From Sphingobium sp. Cam5-1 (lineage in GTDB: Bacteria > Pseudomonadota > Alphaproteobacteria > Sphingomonadales > Sphingomonadaceae), in assembly GCF_015693305.1 (NCBI RefSeq), contig NZ_CP065139.1:248001-312000 (forward strand): DNA of 64,000 nucleotides, written 5' to 3'. The notes under the pieces are model-generated. The model was not told the origin of the DNA. It saw only the letters and a program-made list of their open reading frames with translations, and did no database searches. Positions within the stretch are counted from its first letter, which is position 1. The number at the start of each line of letters is the position of its first letter. Of the stretch, positions 9,335 to 18,156 are shown piece after piece. The translations under genes and the position numbers were made by a program.

Positions 9335-10194
9335 GCGAGGAGATATTTGCGCCCCACGAGGAATTAGAACTCGATTTGCTGCTGGAGGCGCTGTGGCGGC
9401 ATTATCATTATGATTTTCGCGGCTATTCGCGTGGTTCGCTGCACAGGCGACTAGCCCGGGCGCAGCAGCGGCATGAATGCGAAAGCCTCTCGCAGCTCCA
9501 GCATCTACTACTGCGCGACCCGGCGGTGTTCGCCGATCTTATGGGTTTCCTCACCATCCAGGTCAGCGAGATGTTCCGCGACCCTGCCTATTTCCGGGCG
9601 TTGCGCGAAATGGTGGTGCCGCATTTGCGCACCTATCCTTCGCTCAAGATCTGGATCGCGGGCTGCGCCAATGGCGAGGAATTTTATTCGCTGGCGATCC
9701 TGTTTCGGGAAGAGGGGCTGGAGGATCGCACGATCTTCTATTGCACGGACATCAGTCCCGCCGCGCTCAAGAAGGCGGAGGCCGGGATATATGATCTCGA
9801 CCGCATCGCGCAGTTTACCGAAAATCACCGGCTGGCGGGCGGCAAGCAATCGCTGTCCGATTATTATACCGCAGCCTATGGCGCGGCGGTGTTCGACAAG
9901 ACGCTGCGCCGCCGCGCGGTGTTCGCCGAGCATAATCTCGCCAGCGATGAGGTGTTTGCCGAAGTGCAGCTGGTATCGAGCCGCAATGTGCTGATCTATT
10001 TCGATCGGGATTTGCAGGATCGTGCGCTGGGCCTGTTCGGCGGATCGCTTGTGCGCGGCGGGTTCCTGGGGCTGGGGTCGAAGGAAACGCTTCGCTTTTC
10101 TCGCTATTCCGACGCTTTCGCCGACTTCCATGAGGCTGAAAAAATCTACCGCCGCAACGTCAAGGATATGGAGGATCTGCGCCATGCCGCCTGA
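9331..10194 (+). CDS. CheR-type protein-glutamate O-methyltransferase
   Basis: 287-residue SAM-dependent methyltransferase of the chemoreceptor type. An all-helical N-terminal domain (RGYSRGSLHRRL) is followed by the Rossmann core with the SAM loop IWIAGCANGEEFYSLA near 110-125, CTDISPAALKKA, and the late SSRNVLIYFD. It starts in the kinase stop codon (ATGA) and its own end overlaps the next gene by 11 bases, so the three genes are translationally coupled. No chemoreceptor or CheB is present here. In such clusters CheR proteins usually act on a signalling partner rather than in taxis; the target is unknown. Confidence 0.9.
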   Translation: MSEEIFAPHEELELDLLLEALWRHYHYDFRGYSRGSLHRRLARAQQRHECESLSQLQHLLLRDPAVFADLMGFLTIQVSEMFRDPAYFRALREMVVPHLRTYPSLKIWIAGCANGEEFYSLAILFREEGLEDRTIFYCTDISPAALKKAEAGIYDLDRIAQFTENHRLAGGKQSLSDYYTAAYGAAVFDKTLRRRAVFAEHNLASDEVFAEVQLVSSRNVLIYFDRDLQDRALGLFGGSLVRGGFLGLGSKETLRFSRYSDAFADFHEAEKIYRRNVKDMEDLRHAA

Positions 10195-12058
10195 AAAGCC
10201 CAAGATCCTGGCTGTCGACGATGTTGAGGAAAATCTGACGGCGTTGGATGCCCTGTTCGCCGGAGAAGGCGTCGAACTGCTCAAGGCGAGATCTGGCGTT
10301 CAGGCACTCGAACTGCTGCTGGTGCATGATGTGGCGCTCGCGCTGCTGGACGTGCAGATGCCGGGCATGGACGGCTTTGAACTGGCCGAACTGATGCGCG
10401 GCACCGAAAGGACACGCAGGGTCCCGATCATCTTCCTGACGGCGGTCGCGACCGATGAACGGCGGCGCTTTCGCGGGTATGAGGCTGGCGCAGTCGATTA
10501 TCTGCTGAAGCCGGTCGATGCGCATATCCTGCGCAACAAGACGGCGGTTTTCGTCGAGCTATTCGGGCAGCGGCAGGAACTAGCCCGGCAGCGCGACGAG
10601 ATTGCCGCCGCCCTTGCCCGGCTGCATGCCCATAGTGACAATTCCCCGCTGGCGATCATCGAATTCGATGCCGGGCGGCACATTGTGGCCTGGTCCAATG
10701 GGGCAGAGCGGCTGTTTGGATGGCGGGCGCCGGAAGTTGCTGGCTTCAAAGCGAACGAGCTGAAATGGATCGACCCGGAAGACGAGGCCACGTTCGACAG
10801 CCTGATGAGTGACCTTATCGCCGGGCGATCCGTTCGCGCGGTCCAGCATTTGCGCATGCGGACGGCAGAGGGGCCGACGCTGGAATGCGAATGCTATTGT
10901 TCTGCGCTGCTGAATGGTCAGGGGCGGCTCGTGTCGGTCAACGTCCAGGTGCTGGATGTGACGGAAAGGAAGCGAGCGGAGGATACGCAGCGCCTGCTGA
11001 TCGGGGAACTCAATCATCGGGTCAAAAACACCCTCGCCTCGGTTCAGGCGATCGCGGTGCAGACATTGCGGCATTCGTCGGGTCCGTCGGACTTTGCGCC
11101 AACCTTCACAGGCCGCATCCACGCCCTCGCCCGCGCACACTCATTGCTGAGCAGCACGACATGGCAGGGCGCCTCGCTGCGGGAGTTGGTCAATGGGCAG
11201 ATCGACATTGGCGCCATCGATCTTGGGCAGCTGACCATCGAGGGGCCGGAACTGGAGCTGGCGCCCGAACTGGCCTTGCACGTCGCACTCATCCTGCATG
11301 AATTGGTGACCAATGCGCATAAATATGGCGCGCTTTGCATTCCGGCGGGCACGGTTTCGCTGTCGTGGAAGATGGAGCGGGACCGGCTGCTAATCCGCTG
11401 GGTGGAAAGCGGCGGGCCGCCCGTCACTCCACCGTCACGCAGAGGTTTTGGCACGGCTCTGATCGAACGCAGCCTGAAGGCGGAAGGCGGTCAGGCCAGC
11501 GTGGAATATCAGGAAAGCGGAGTTTGCTGGACCATGACGCTGCCGTGTGGGCCACGGATCAGCCGGATCAACACCGCCAGTGCCGCCATGAATCTGAGCG
11601 AAGAGGCGTTGGCGGTGCAAGGCGGCGCGATAGCGGGGCGCAGTTTCCTCATCATCGAGGATGAGCCGCTTGTGGCGATGGAGATTGCCAGCATTTTGGA
11701 AGATGGCACGGCCGCCGTGACCATAGCGGGATGTGCGCAAGAGGCTCTGACATTGATGCAGTATGCGGATTTCGACGCCGCGCTGCTGGATGGCAATTTG
11801 CAAGGCATGCCGGTTGATGATGTGGCGGCTGCGCTGTTGGAAAGGAAGATACCTTTTGCCTTCGTCACAGGATATGGGCGCGAAAGCCTGCCTGAACAGT
11901 TTCAGGATCGGTTGCTGATCAGCAAACCTTTTGATCCCAAGGCATTACTGCACTGTAGTGGCAAGCTGTGTGAGGAAAATAGCGGGGCTGTTTCAGGTGG
12001 GCTCGACAGTCAGTTCGGCGATTTCGAACAGGAAACTGCACCACCCGCGCATCCTTGA
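10184..12058 (+). CDS. REC-PAS-HWE histidine kinase-REC hybrid
   Basis: 624-residue cytoplasmic signalling protein. It has an N-terminal receiver (ILAVDDVEEN, Asp in LLDVQMPGMDG), a PAS domain (about 145-265), an HWE kinase core with LNHRVKNTLASVQ as phospho-acceptor and the diagnostic W-x-E (IRWVESGG), and a C-terminal receiver (FLIIEDEPLVAMEI, LLDGNL). The start at 10184 follows from the receiver N-terminus MPPEKPKIL; the frame is open further upstream inside cheR. HWE/HisKA2 kinases commonly feed the PhyR-NepR-EcfG stress pathway in sphingomonads, which agrees with the EcfG promoter before the operon. The pathway link is inference. Confidence 0.88.
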   Translation: MPPEKPKILAVDDVEENLTALDALFAGEGVELLKARSGVQALELLLVHDVALALLDVQMPGMDGFELAELMRGTERTRRVPIIFLTAVATDERRRFRGYEAGAVDYLLKPVDAHILRNKTAVFVELFGQRQELARQRDEIAAALARLHAHSDNSPLAIIEFDAGRHIVAWSNGAERLFGWRAPEVAGFKANELKWIDPEDEATFDSLMSDLIAGRSVRAVQHLRMRTAEGPTLECECYCSALLNGQGRLVSVNVQVLDVTERKRAEDTQRLLIGELNHRVKNTLASVQAIAVQTLRHSSGPSDFAPTFTGRIHALARAHSLLSSTTWQGASLRELVNGQIDIGAIDLGQLTIEGPELELAPELALHVALILHELVTNAHKYGALCIPAGTVSLSWKMERDRLLIRWVESGGPPVTPPSRRGFGTALIERSLKAEGGQASVEYQESGVCWTMTLPCGPRISRINTASAAMNLSEEALAVQGGAIAGRSFLIIEDEPLVAMEIASILEDGTAAVTIAGCAQEALTLMQYADFDAALLDGNLQGMPVDDVAAALLERKIPFAFVTGYGRESLPEQFQDRLLISKPFDPKALLHCSGKLCEENSGAVSGGLDSQFGDFEQETAPPAHP

Positions 12059-12256
12059 TGCCTCCTCTGCTGCCGTGCGTTTCCTCTTCGCTTCGGCGAG
12101 CGATTTGACATGTCCCCAGAATATTTCCGTTTTGCCATTTTCCAGTTCGGCAACGATCCGCCAATAATGGGTGAAGGGGTCGCTCGTCGGCCCGATCCGC
12201 TTCACATATCCATCCGGCATCGTTGCTGTCAGATGTCGTCTTTTCCGCTTCGCCAT
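11993..12256 (-). CDS. Hypothetical 87-residue basic protein
   Basis: Convergent with the HWE kinase, overlapping its last 66 bases. From the ATG at 12256 the protein begins MAKRKRRHLTATMPDGYVKR and continues with an aromatic and charged stretch (FTHYWRIVAELENG, TEIFWGHVKSLAEAKRKR). Composition and repeated Trp/aromatic positions look like a real folded small protein rather than a shadow. An ORF in another frame on the same strand (11919-12368) lacks this character. Function is not recognisable. Confidence 0.55.
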   Translation of the reverse strand: MAKRKRRHLTATMPDGYVKRIGPTSDPFTHYWRIVAELENGKTEIFWGHVKSLAEAKRKRTAAEEASRMRGWCSFLFEIAELTVEPT

Positions 12257-12382
12257 GCCCTTTCCTACCATAGATGGTGCAAATTCGCGCAACAGCCACC
12301 ATGTAGGGGGCATGGAAAAATTCACTGCCGCTTCCCTCCGACTCCATCAGCTTTCGCTTACCGCTCACTGCCCGGTGCGCGC

Positions 12383-13207
12383 ATGAACGAGAGCATCGCT
12401 TATATCGGCCTGCTGGCTGACGAAGAGATCGAGCTGGACAGCGCCGCCTTGATGCTGAGCGCTCTGGACCATGAAGGGATCGACGTCGAACCCTATCTGG
12501 CCCTGCTGCGCGAAATCGGCGACGCGATCGAGGCGGAACGAGCGGACATCAATGATGATCTGCAATCGGGAGAAGCGCAGGGCGCCCTTCTCGCGCATAT
12601 ATTCAGCGGCCAGTTCGGCTTTGAAGGCGATAGCCTGACCTACGACGCCCCCTTGAACGGCGACATGATCCGGGTGCTGGATCGTCGGAGGGGACTGCCG
12701 GTCAGCCTTTCCATCCTCTATGTCGCCGCCGCCCGCCGCGCCGGATGGCAGGCGCATGCGCTGAACACGCCCGGCCATGTCCTGGTCAGCATCGGACCTG
12801 ATGAGGCTCCGGCGATCATCGATCCTTTCCGCAGCGGCGCGCTGGTGCAGGCCGGGCAAGTGGCCGGGCTTCTCACGGTCGCCGCATCGACGGGCAGACA
12901 AGGCGTTTCGACCCTTGAGCCAATGTCGAACCGCATGACCCTTATGCGCCTGCTCCTCAATCAGGCCACTCGGGCGGAACAGGCGAGCGACACATGGCGG
13001 GCCTGCTCGATGTATGAGCGTATGACGGTGGTTGCACCCGAACATGATGCAGGCTGGTGGGCGCTTGCCCGATTGCAGTTGGAACATGGCGAGGTGGAAG
13101 CCGCCCGGGGCAGCCTGTGCGCCATGCTGGAGATCAGCCGCGATCCTGAGCGCCGCCGCTATGTTGCCGCAGCGCTCAGCCGGTTATCCGGCCAATCTCA
13201 GGCGTGA
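12383..13207 (+). CDS. SirB1-family transglutaminase-like/TPR protein
   Basis: 274-residue cytoplasmic protein. A transglutaminase-like N-terminal half carries the family core RRGLPVSLSILYVAAARRAGW followed by NTPGHVLV and IIDPF, and a TPR-like C-terminal part ends in ALARLQLEHGEVEAARG. The start MNESIAY at 12383 was chosen because residues before it in the open frame are low-quality and belong to the divergent upstream region. SirB1-type proteins are widespread and poorly understood; no neighbour defines a role. Confidence 0.8.
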   Translation: MNESIAYIGLLADEEIELDSAALMLSALDHEGIDVEPYLALLREIGDAIEAERADINDDLQSGEAQGALLAHIFSGQFGFEGDSLTYDAPLNGDMIRVLDRRRGLPVSLSILYVAAARRAGWQAHALNTPGHVLVSIGPDEAPAIIDPFRSGALVQAGQVAGLLTVAASTGRQGVSTLEPMSNRMTLMRLLLNQATRAEQASDTWRACSMYERMTVVAPEHDAGWWALARLQLEHGEVEAARGSLCAMLEISRDPERRRYVAAALSRLSGQSQA

Positions 13208-13242
13208 GTGGGCGTTAGAATCTCAGCCTTGAGACTCACGCC
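13201..13242. terminator. Inverted repeat between convergent genes, probable bidirectional terminator
   Basis: GGCGTGAGT (13201-13209) and ACTCACGCC (13234-13242) are perfect 9-bp complements enclosing a smaller TCTCA/TGAGA hairpin. It spans the end of the SirB1-like gene and the gap before the convergent lipoprotein gene. There is no clean T-run, so function is inferred from position and symmetry. Confidence 0.45.
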
Positions 13243-13248
13243 GCTTGT

Positions 13249-13563
13249 TCAATCCCTCTTCAAGTCATTCCCCGCGCGTTCCATAGCGGCGCCTGCATCT
13301 TCCTTCGCTTCCCGGGCTTCGCGCCTTGCATCCTGCGTTGCGTTTCTCGTCGCCGCACCGATCTCGTTCGCGCCTCTGTCGATCGCCCGCTCGGCATGAT
13401 CGAGACCATTGTCGATCTTCGCTCCTGCCTGATCGACCGTCCGGTTGACGTCATTGCCAATCGCCGACCCCGCATTTTCCAGGCTGTCGGTTGCTTTTTC
13501 CGAGCAGGCCGACAGGCCCACCCCTGCGACAATCACCAAAGCGGCCACAATTGATGCTCTCAT
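13249..13563 (-). CDS. Small Ala-rich lipoprotein
   Basis: 104 residues. Signal peptide MRASIVAALVIVAGVGLSAC ends in a lipobox (LSAC), so Cys20 should be acylated. The mature part is Lys/Glu/Ala/Asp-rich and predicted helical, with recurring amphipathic units such as DQAGAKIDNGLDHAER and DARREAREAKEDAG. It resembles the small coiled-coil envelope lipoproteins and stress-type entericidin/YtxH-like proteins common in alphaproteobacteria, but no precise family is claimed. Confidence 0.75.
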   Translation of the reverse strand: MRASIVAALVIVAGVGLSACSEKATDSLENAGSAIGNDVNRTVDQAGAKIDNGLDHAERAIDRGANEIGAATRNATQDARREAREAKEDAGAAMERAGNDLKRD

Positions 13564-13629
13564 GCTTCCCTCATCTTGCTGTCAAACGCATGAGCCCAAC
13601 CGTTAGCCCGCCTTATGGTTGCCTGTGGG

Positions 13630-14184
13630 TCAGCGGCTACGCAGGCCGGAAACCATCGATCGATCCGCGTCGGGGATCAGCCCCTCCAACACGCGCCAGA
13701 AGCCCGTCACCGACCCCTGCCCCGCCTGCGCATAAGCTGCCGCCATCTTTTCACGCAGCGCGCGGAACAGATCGGCCTCCAGAGTCTTGCCCGACGCGCT
13801 GAGCCGCAACAGCTTCTGCCGCCGGTCGCTCGCCCCCTGCCGCGTCTCGATATAACCACGCTCTATCAGGTCATTGAGCACCCGGCCCAGCGACTGCTTG
13901 GTGATGGACAGCAGGCGCAGCAACTCCTTCACCGTCAGGTCCGGTTGACGCGAAATAAAATAGAGCGCGCGGTGATGCGCACGCCCTAGTCCCTGTGCCG
14001 CAAGCCCGTCGTCGATCGATCGGGTAAGCGCGGAATAGCCGAAATACAGCATCTCGATCCCCCGCCGAATCTCATCCTCCCGCAGGAAGAGAGGCGACGC
14101 AGGCGTGATCTGCGAAACCGGTGCATTGGCGGGCGAACTGTTTGCATTCATGCGAGGCGTCCAGGAAGATTTCGAAGCCCGCAT
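13630..14184 (-). CDS. MarR-family transcriptional regulator
   Basis: 184-residue (or 173 if begun at MNANSS, 14151) winged-helix regulator. The central region shows LGRAHHRALYFISRQPDLTV, then LLSITKQSLGRVLNDLIERGYI as the recognition helix and GASDRRQKLLRLSASG as the wing, the standard MarR layout. The first 30 residues are low-complexity, and neither start has a convincing ribosome site, so the start is uncertain. No divergent target gene is adjacent; the tRNA-Gln is upstream. Confidence 0.85.
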   Translation of the reverse strand: MRASKSSWTPRMNANSSPANAPVSQITPASPLFLREDEIRRGIEMLYFGYSALTRSIDDGLAAQGLGRAHHRALYFISRQPDLTVKELLRLLSITKQSLGRVLNDLIERGYIETRQGASDRRQKLLRLSASGKTLEADLFRALREKMAAAYAQAGQGSVTGFWRVLEGLIPDADRSMVSGLRSR

Positions 14185-14273
14185 ATTGGCGAAGCCATAG
14201 TGACATGACTAGGCTTTCCTTTCGCGCAACAGACGCTATATGCCGTCCCGCGCGGCGGTTGCCGCACACATGC

Positions 14274-14348
14274 TGGGGCGTCGCCAAGCGGTAAGGCAGC
14301 GGCTTTTGATGCCGCCATGCGCAGGTTCGAATCCTGCCGCCCCAGCCA
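14274..14348 (+). tRNA. tRNA-Gln (anticodon TTG)
   Basis: Cloverleaf can be drawn by hand: acceptor TGGGGCG pairs with CGCCCCA, discriminator G and encoded CCA follow at 14345-14348. The anticodon stem GCGGC/GCCGC holds the 7-base loop TTTTGAT with TTG at the anticodon, and the T arm reads GCAGGTTCGAATCCTGC. An integrase remnant lies 110 bases downstream. Confidence 0.95.
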
Positions 14349-14457
14349 AACTGTCGTGATTCGCAGCGAAGTTCCGGTAAGTCATTGAGGTTCGGAACGG
14401 AAAGTGCAGCGGCTTTGGGCCGTGCACATGAGCTGTAGCGATAGGATGTGACAGAGC

Positions 14458-14847
14458 ATGGGCGCAGTCACCAACATCTTCCGGCGCGGCGCCATTTATT
14501 ATTTCCGCCGCCAGCTGCGATGGTCCGACGGCGCGATCTGCGCTATATGCTTGAGCCTGCGCACCGCTCGGCTGGCGCACGCCCGCCATGTCGCCACATT
14601 GCTTAGTGCCATGTGCGAGCGCGCTGGCGCAGACAGGAATGGCACCATGGCAGGTATCTCAGTCAGCCATCGCCAGCGCAATCAGCTGTTTCAGCAGCAG
14701 CTTCAGGCCGAGCGCGACATGCTCTGCGAATGGCGTGCGGCCCGGAATCATGGATATCATCCTCGCGGTCTTGATCGAAAACGGCATGATGGACCTGCGC
14801 AAACAACCCAATTCATCACCTATCCCCCTCCCCCGAAGCCGGAATAA
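14458..14847 (+). pseudogene. Remnant of a tyrosine recombinase (N-terminal DUF6538-like part)
   Basis: The first 50 or so residues (IFRRGAIYYFRRQLRW, then LSLRTARLAHARHVA) match the characteristic N-terminus of alphaproteobacterial phage-type integrases: a small beta module followed by LSLRT-x-x-x-x-ARxxA. After about residue 85 the frame degenerates to low-quality sequence and stops. There is no core-binding or catalytic Arg...Tyr domain before the YegD gene at 14931. I read it as the decayed 5' end of an integrase gene that once served an element inserted at tRNA-Gln. Confidence 0.55.
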
Positions 14848-14930
14848 GGGCGCGTTTGCTCAATTGCGCATCCCGTCCATGCCTGCGATAGCGCCCAGCC
14901 CCCTCAATCCGCGCATCACAGGACCCAATC

Positions 14931-16253
14931 ATGACTTCGCTGGCTCGCTCGATCGGCATCGACTTCGGCACCACCAATTCGGTTGTCGCGGTGGGCGGCG
15001 GGAATGGCGACGCGACGATGGTGGATTATCCCGCGCCCGGCAACGCCGGGTCGATCTTTCGCTCCGCTCTTTGCTTCTGGGAGGATCATGGCGTTCCCGG
15101 CGGGGTGGCGCGGGAAGCGGGGCCTTGGGCCATTGCCGAGTTCCTTGAGTTCCCCCAAGGTAGCCGCTTCCTGCAATCTTTCAAATCCGTCGCAGCAAGT
15201 AGGGCATTCGAACATGCGACAATCTTCGACAAGCGGTTTCGCTTCGAGGAGTTGGGCCATGTTTTCCTGGAGCGGTTGCGGGCACATGCTTCCGACGCGC
15301 TAAAGGACCTCCCATCCCGCATCATCGTCGGACGCCCAGTCCGCTATGCGGGGCAGCGCCCGGACAGCGCGCTTGCCCGCCAGCGGTACGAACTCATGTT
15401 TGCGGCCCTCGAACGGGAAATCCATTATGTCTACGAGCCGCTGGGCGCTGCGTTCAGTTTTGCTTCCAGCCTGGCCGAACCTGCCACTCTGCTGGTCGCG
15501 GATTTCGGCGGCGGCACAAGCGACTTTTCTGTCGTGCGCATAGAGGCGCCGGGGACCGCGCGGCGCTGTACACCGCTCGGGTCCGCGGGCATCGGCCTGG
15601 CAGGCGATCGGTTCGACTATCGCATCATGGACAAGCTGGTCCTGCCGATGCTGGGCAAGGGCGGCACCTATACGTCCATGGGCAAGGCGCTGGAAATACC
15701 ACCCGGCCATTTTGCCGATTTCGGCGACTGGGCTCGCCTTGCGCTGATGCATAACCGGCGCACGCTGGCCGAGTTGGAGAAGCTGAAGCGGGCAGCGAGC
15801 GATCCCGCCGCGATCGGCCGTATGATCGCCGTGGTGGAAAATGAGCTTGGCTATCCGCTCTATGACGCGGTTGGGCGGTTGAAGCGGGCGCTCTCCACCG
15901 AGGAGCGCGCGCACTTCCATTTCGACAGTTCGGGCGTGCGCGTGGAGGCAGACGTCAGCCGTGCCGATTTTGAAAGCTGGATTGCACCCGACCTCGCCCG
16001 CATCGGCGCGACGGTGGACGTAGCGCTCGACCGGGCCGGGATCGGCGCGGGCGCGATAGACCATGTCTTCCTGACCGGCGGCTCCTCATTGATCCCCGCC
16101 GTCCGCCGCTTGTTCGAGCAACGCTTCGCCGCCAGCCGCATCGCGAGCGGCAATGAGCTGACCTCCATCGCCCACGGCCTTGCGCTGATTGGTCAGCAGG
16201 CCAGCATCGCGGAATGGACGGCAAGCGGCGAAGATGAAACAGGGCAGGGTTGA
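14931..16253 (+). CDS. Hsp70-family ATPase, YegD-like
   Basis: 440-residue actin-fold ATPase with only the nucleotide-binding half of a DnaK. Phosphate-1 loop GIDFGTTNSVVA at the N-terminus, phosphate-2 loop VADFGGGTSDFS near 185, and the adenosine motif FLTGGSSLIPAVRR near 383. The substrate-binding domain of true DnaK is absent, as in E. coli YegD. Its client and role are unknown. It stands alone, convergent with the SulP gene. Confidence 0.85.
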   Translation: MTSLARSIGIDFGTTNSVVAVGGGNGDATMVDYPAPGNAGSIFRSALCFWEDHGVPGGVAREAGPWAIAEFLEFPQGSRFLQSFKSVAASRAFEHATIFDKRFRFEELGHVFLERLRAHASDALKDLPSRIIVGRPVRYAGQRPDSALARQRYELMFAALEREIHYVYEPLGAAFSFASSLAEPATLLVADFGGGTSDFSVVRIEAPGTARRCTPLGSAGIGLAGDRFDYRIMDKLVLPMLGKGGTYTSMGKALEIPPGHFADFGDWARLALMHNRRTLAELEKLKRAASDPAAIGRMIAVVENELGYPLYDAVGRLKRALSTEERAHFHFDSSGVRVEADVSRADFESWIAPDLARIGATVDVALDRAGIGAGAIDHVFLTGGSSLIPAVRRLFEQRFAASRIASGNELTSIAHGLALIGQQASIAEWTASGEDETGQG

Positions 16254-16312
16254 AATGGCGTTAGGTTGCAAACTTATGGGCAGGTCCGCTGCGTATGAAC
16301 TGATGGCGGCCG

Positions 16313-17794
16313 TCAGGAAGTTGCGTCAACCACCGTTGGCGCCAAACGATCAACAAGGATAGCGCTTGCCTGGTTCAGTCCGGTGACCTCGACTTCGATA
16401 CCATGATGCCGCATTTTGGTAACTACCTCCTCCAATGCACCCACTGCCGTAATGTCCCACAAATGGCTGGAAGTGAGGTCGATGCGGACGTTGGCGGTCG
16501 TATCTCGGAGATCGAAACGGTCGGCGAAAATGTCCGCGCTTGCAAAGAAGATCTGGCCCGCGACGGTGTAGGTGCGGGTGTCGGTCGCGCCATCATAGTC
16601 GGACGTGACCTCCATAATCCGCGTGACCTTGAAGGCGAAGAACACGCCGCTCAACAGGACTCCCACGGCGACACCCGCCGACAGGTCATGGGTAACGACG
16701 GTAACGACGACGGTCGCCATCATCACTGTGCCAGATACCTTGGGATGGCGGGCGAGGTCGCGGATCGAAGCCCAGGAGAAGGTGCTGATTGACACCATGA
16801 TCATGATCGCGACGAGCGCCGCCACAGGCACCTGAGCAATCCAGGGACGAAGCGGCACCATGACAAGGAGGAGGAACACACCCGCTACAAGGGTGGAAAG
16901 TCGCCCCCGCCCGCCATAACGTACGTTACCCACCGTCTGCCCGATCATCCCGCAGCCGGCGATGCCTCCGAACATCCCGGCCGCAACATTAGCAAGGCCT
17001 AGGCCGGTGCACTCGCGCGCCTTGTTGCTGGTGGTTTCAGTCAGGTCGTCGACGACGCTGGCCGTCATCATGGACTCAAGAAGGCCGACGGCTGCCATGG
17101 CGGCTGCGTAAGGCAGGAGGACGCGCAGGGTTTCCCAATCGACCGGAACATCGGGCCATGTCAGGGAGGGCAGCGATGAGGGCAGGCGACCAAGATCGGC
17201 GACCGTGTGGATCGGCATGGGAAAAGCGATGCTGATCGCCGTCAGGACGAGGATGCAGATCAAGGGCGACGGAATGGCCGTTGTGATCCGGGGCACCAGA
17301 TAGATGATCGCGAGGCCGACAGCGATCATCGCATAGGTGTGCCAGCTCACATGCAGCATTTGCGGAACTTGCGCTGAGAAGATGAGGATGGCGAGCGCGT
17401 TGACGAAACCCGTTCGAACCGAACGGGACACGAAGCGCATCAATATAACCAGCTTCATCAGGCCGAAAACAATTTGCAACAGCGCTGCAAGGATCGTCGC
17501 CGCGAGGAGATATTGCAACCCATGGGCATGGACTAGCGCCGCCGCGACAAGCGCGACGGACCCCGCAGCGCCGGAGATCATCGCAGGGCGTCCACCCGTA
17601 AAAGCAATGACTATGCCGATTATGAAGGAAGCAAATAGCCCTACTTCCGGATCGATACCAGCCACGAAGGAGAAGGCGATAACCTCCGGGATCAAAGCGA
17701 AGGTGCCGACCATGCCGGCGAGGACATCACGGCGGGCGTTGGCCGCGCCATCGAACCATTCGGCGCGATAGCGCGCAAAAGCGATGCTGTTCAT
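16313..17794 (-). CDS. SulP/SLC26-family anion transporter with STAS domain
   Basis: 493-residue inner-membrane carrier for inorganic anions (sulfate, bicarbonate or similar). The N-terminal FALIPEVIAFSFVAGIDP and GLFASFIIG are SulP hallmarks, followed by about 12-14 hydrophobic segments and a C-terminal cytoplasmic STAS domain (IRIDLTSSHLWDITAVGAL region, about 430-493). The frame opens at 17920, but the start MNSIAF at 17794 gives the normal short N-terminus. It is not next to carbonic anhydrase or sulfate genes, so the ion is undefined. Confidence 0.88.
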   Translation of the reverse strand: MNSIAFARYRAEWFDGAANARRDVLAGMVGTFALIPEVIAFSFVAGIDPEVGLFASFIIGIVIAFTGGRPAMISGAAGSVALVAAALVHAHGLQYLLAATILAALLQIVFGLMKLVILMRFVSRSVRTGFVNALAILIFSAQVPQMLHVSWHTYAMIAVGLAIIYLVPRITTAIPSPLICILVLTAISIAFPMPIHTVADLGRLPSSLPSLTWPDVPVDWETLRVLLPYAAAMAAVGLLESMMTASVVDDLTETTSNKARECTGLGLANVAAGMFGGIAGCGMIGQTVGNVRYGGRGRLSTLVAGVFLLLVMVPLRPWIAQVPVAALVAIMIMVSISTFSWASIRDLARHPKVSGTVMMATVVVTVVTHDLSAGVAVGVLLSGVFFAFKVTRIMEVTSDYDGATDTRTYTVAGQIFFASADIFADRFDLRDTTANVRIDLTSSHLWDITAVGALEEVVTKMRHHGIEVEVTGLNQASAILVDRLAPTVVDATS

Positions 17795-18156
17795 GTTGGA
17801 AAACCGACGAGGTCGCACGGGACTGCGTGATCGGAGCTGGCGGAAATCGGCTCCTGACAATCTCGAGCAACGAACGTTATCCGGCGGATCGGCGGCCGGA
17901 ATAGCCACCCGGAATTTCACCGGGTCCTTGCGAATGCCGTTCCCTTAGCCCTCTCGACTGGTGAGGGCAATCCGTCGCTGCGTCGGGATGCGGCGATCAC
18001 TACCACCCACGGTCACGGCGGCGGGCTCCGCTAGGGCGTCCGCGATGAAGGGCTTGTCCTCGAATGCGCCCAGCGCCCGTGTGGTAGACCAACGACTTGT
18101 GCTGAGCGGCTGACCAAGGTCGTTTCTCTCTGGAGCAAGGGAAAGGAGGATGGCCA
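17795..18156. other. Intergenic stretch, no convincing gene
   Basis: 362 bases between the SulP start and the YaiI stop. A GTG-started minus-strand ORF of 70 residues (17945-18157) fills part of it but shows no family-like pattern. A 6-bp hairpin (ACCCGG/CCGGGT, 17907-17925) is the only structured element seen, and it could lie in the sulP leader. Confidence 0.5.

Noticed and set aside
14072..14287. Minus-strand ORF with MSLWLRQYAGFEIF near the MarR start
   Set aside because: Has a fair upstream purine run but overlaps both the tRNA and the MarR gene in another frame; composition is not convincing.
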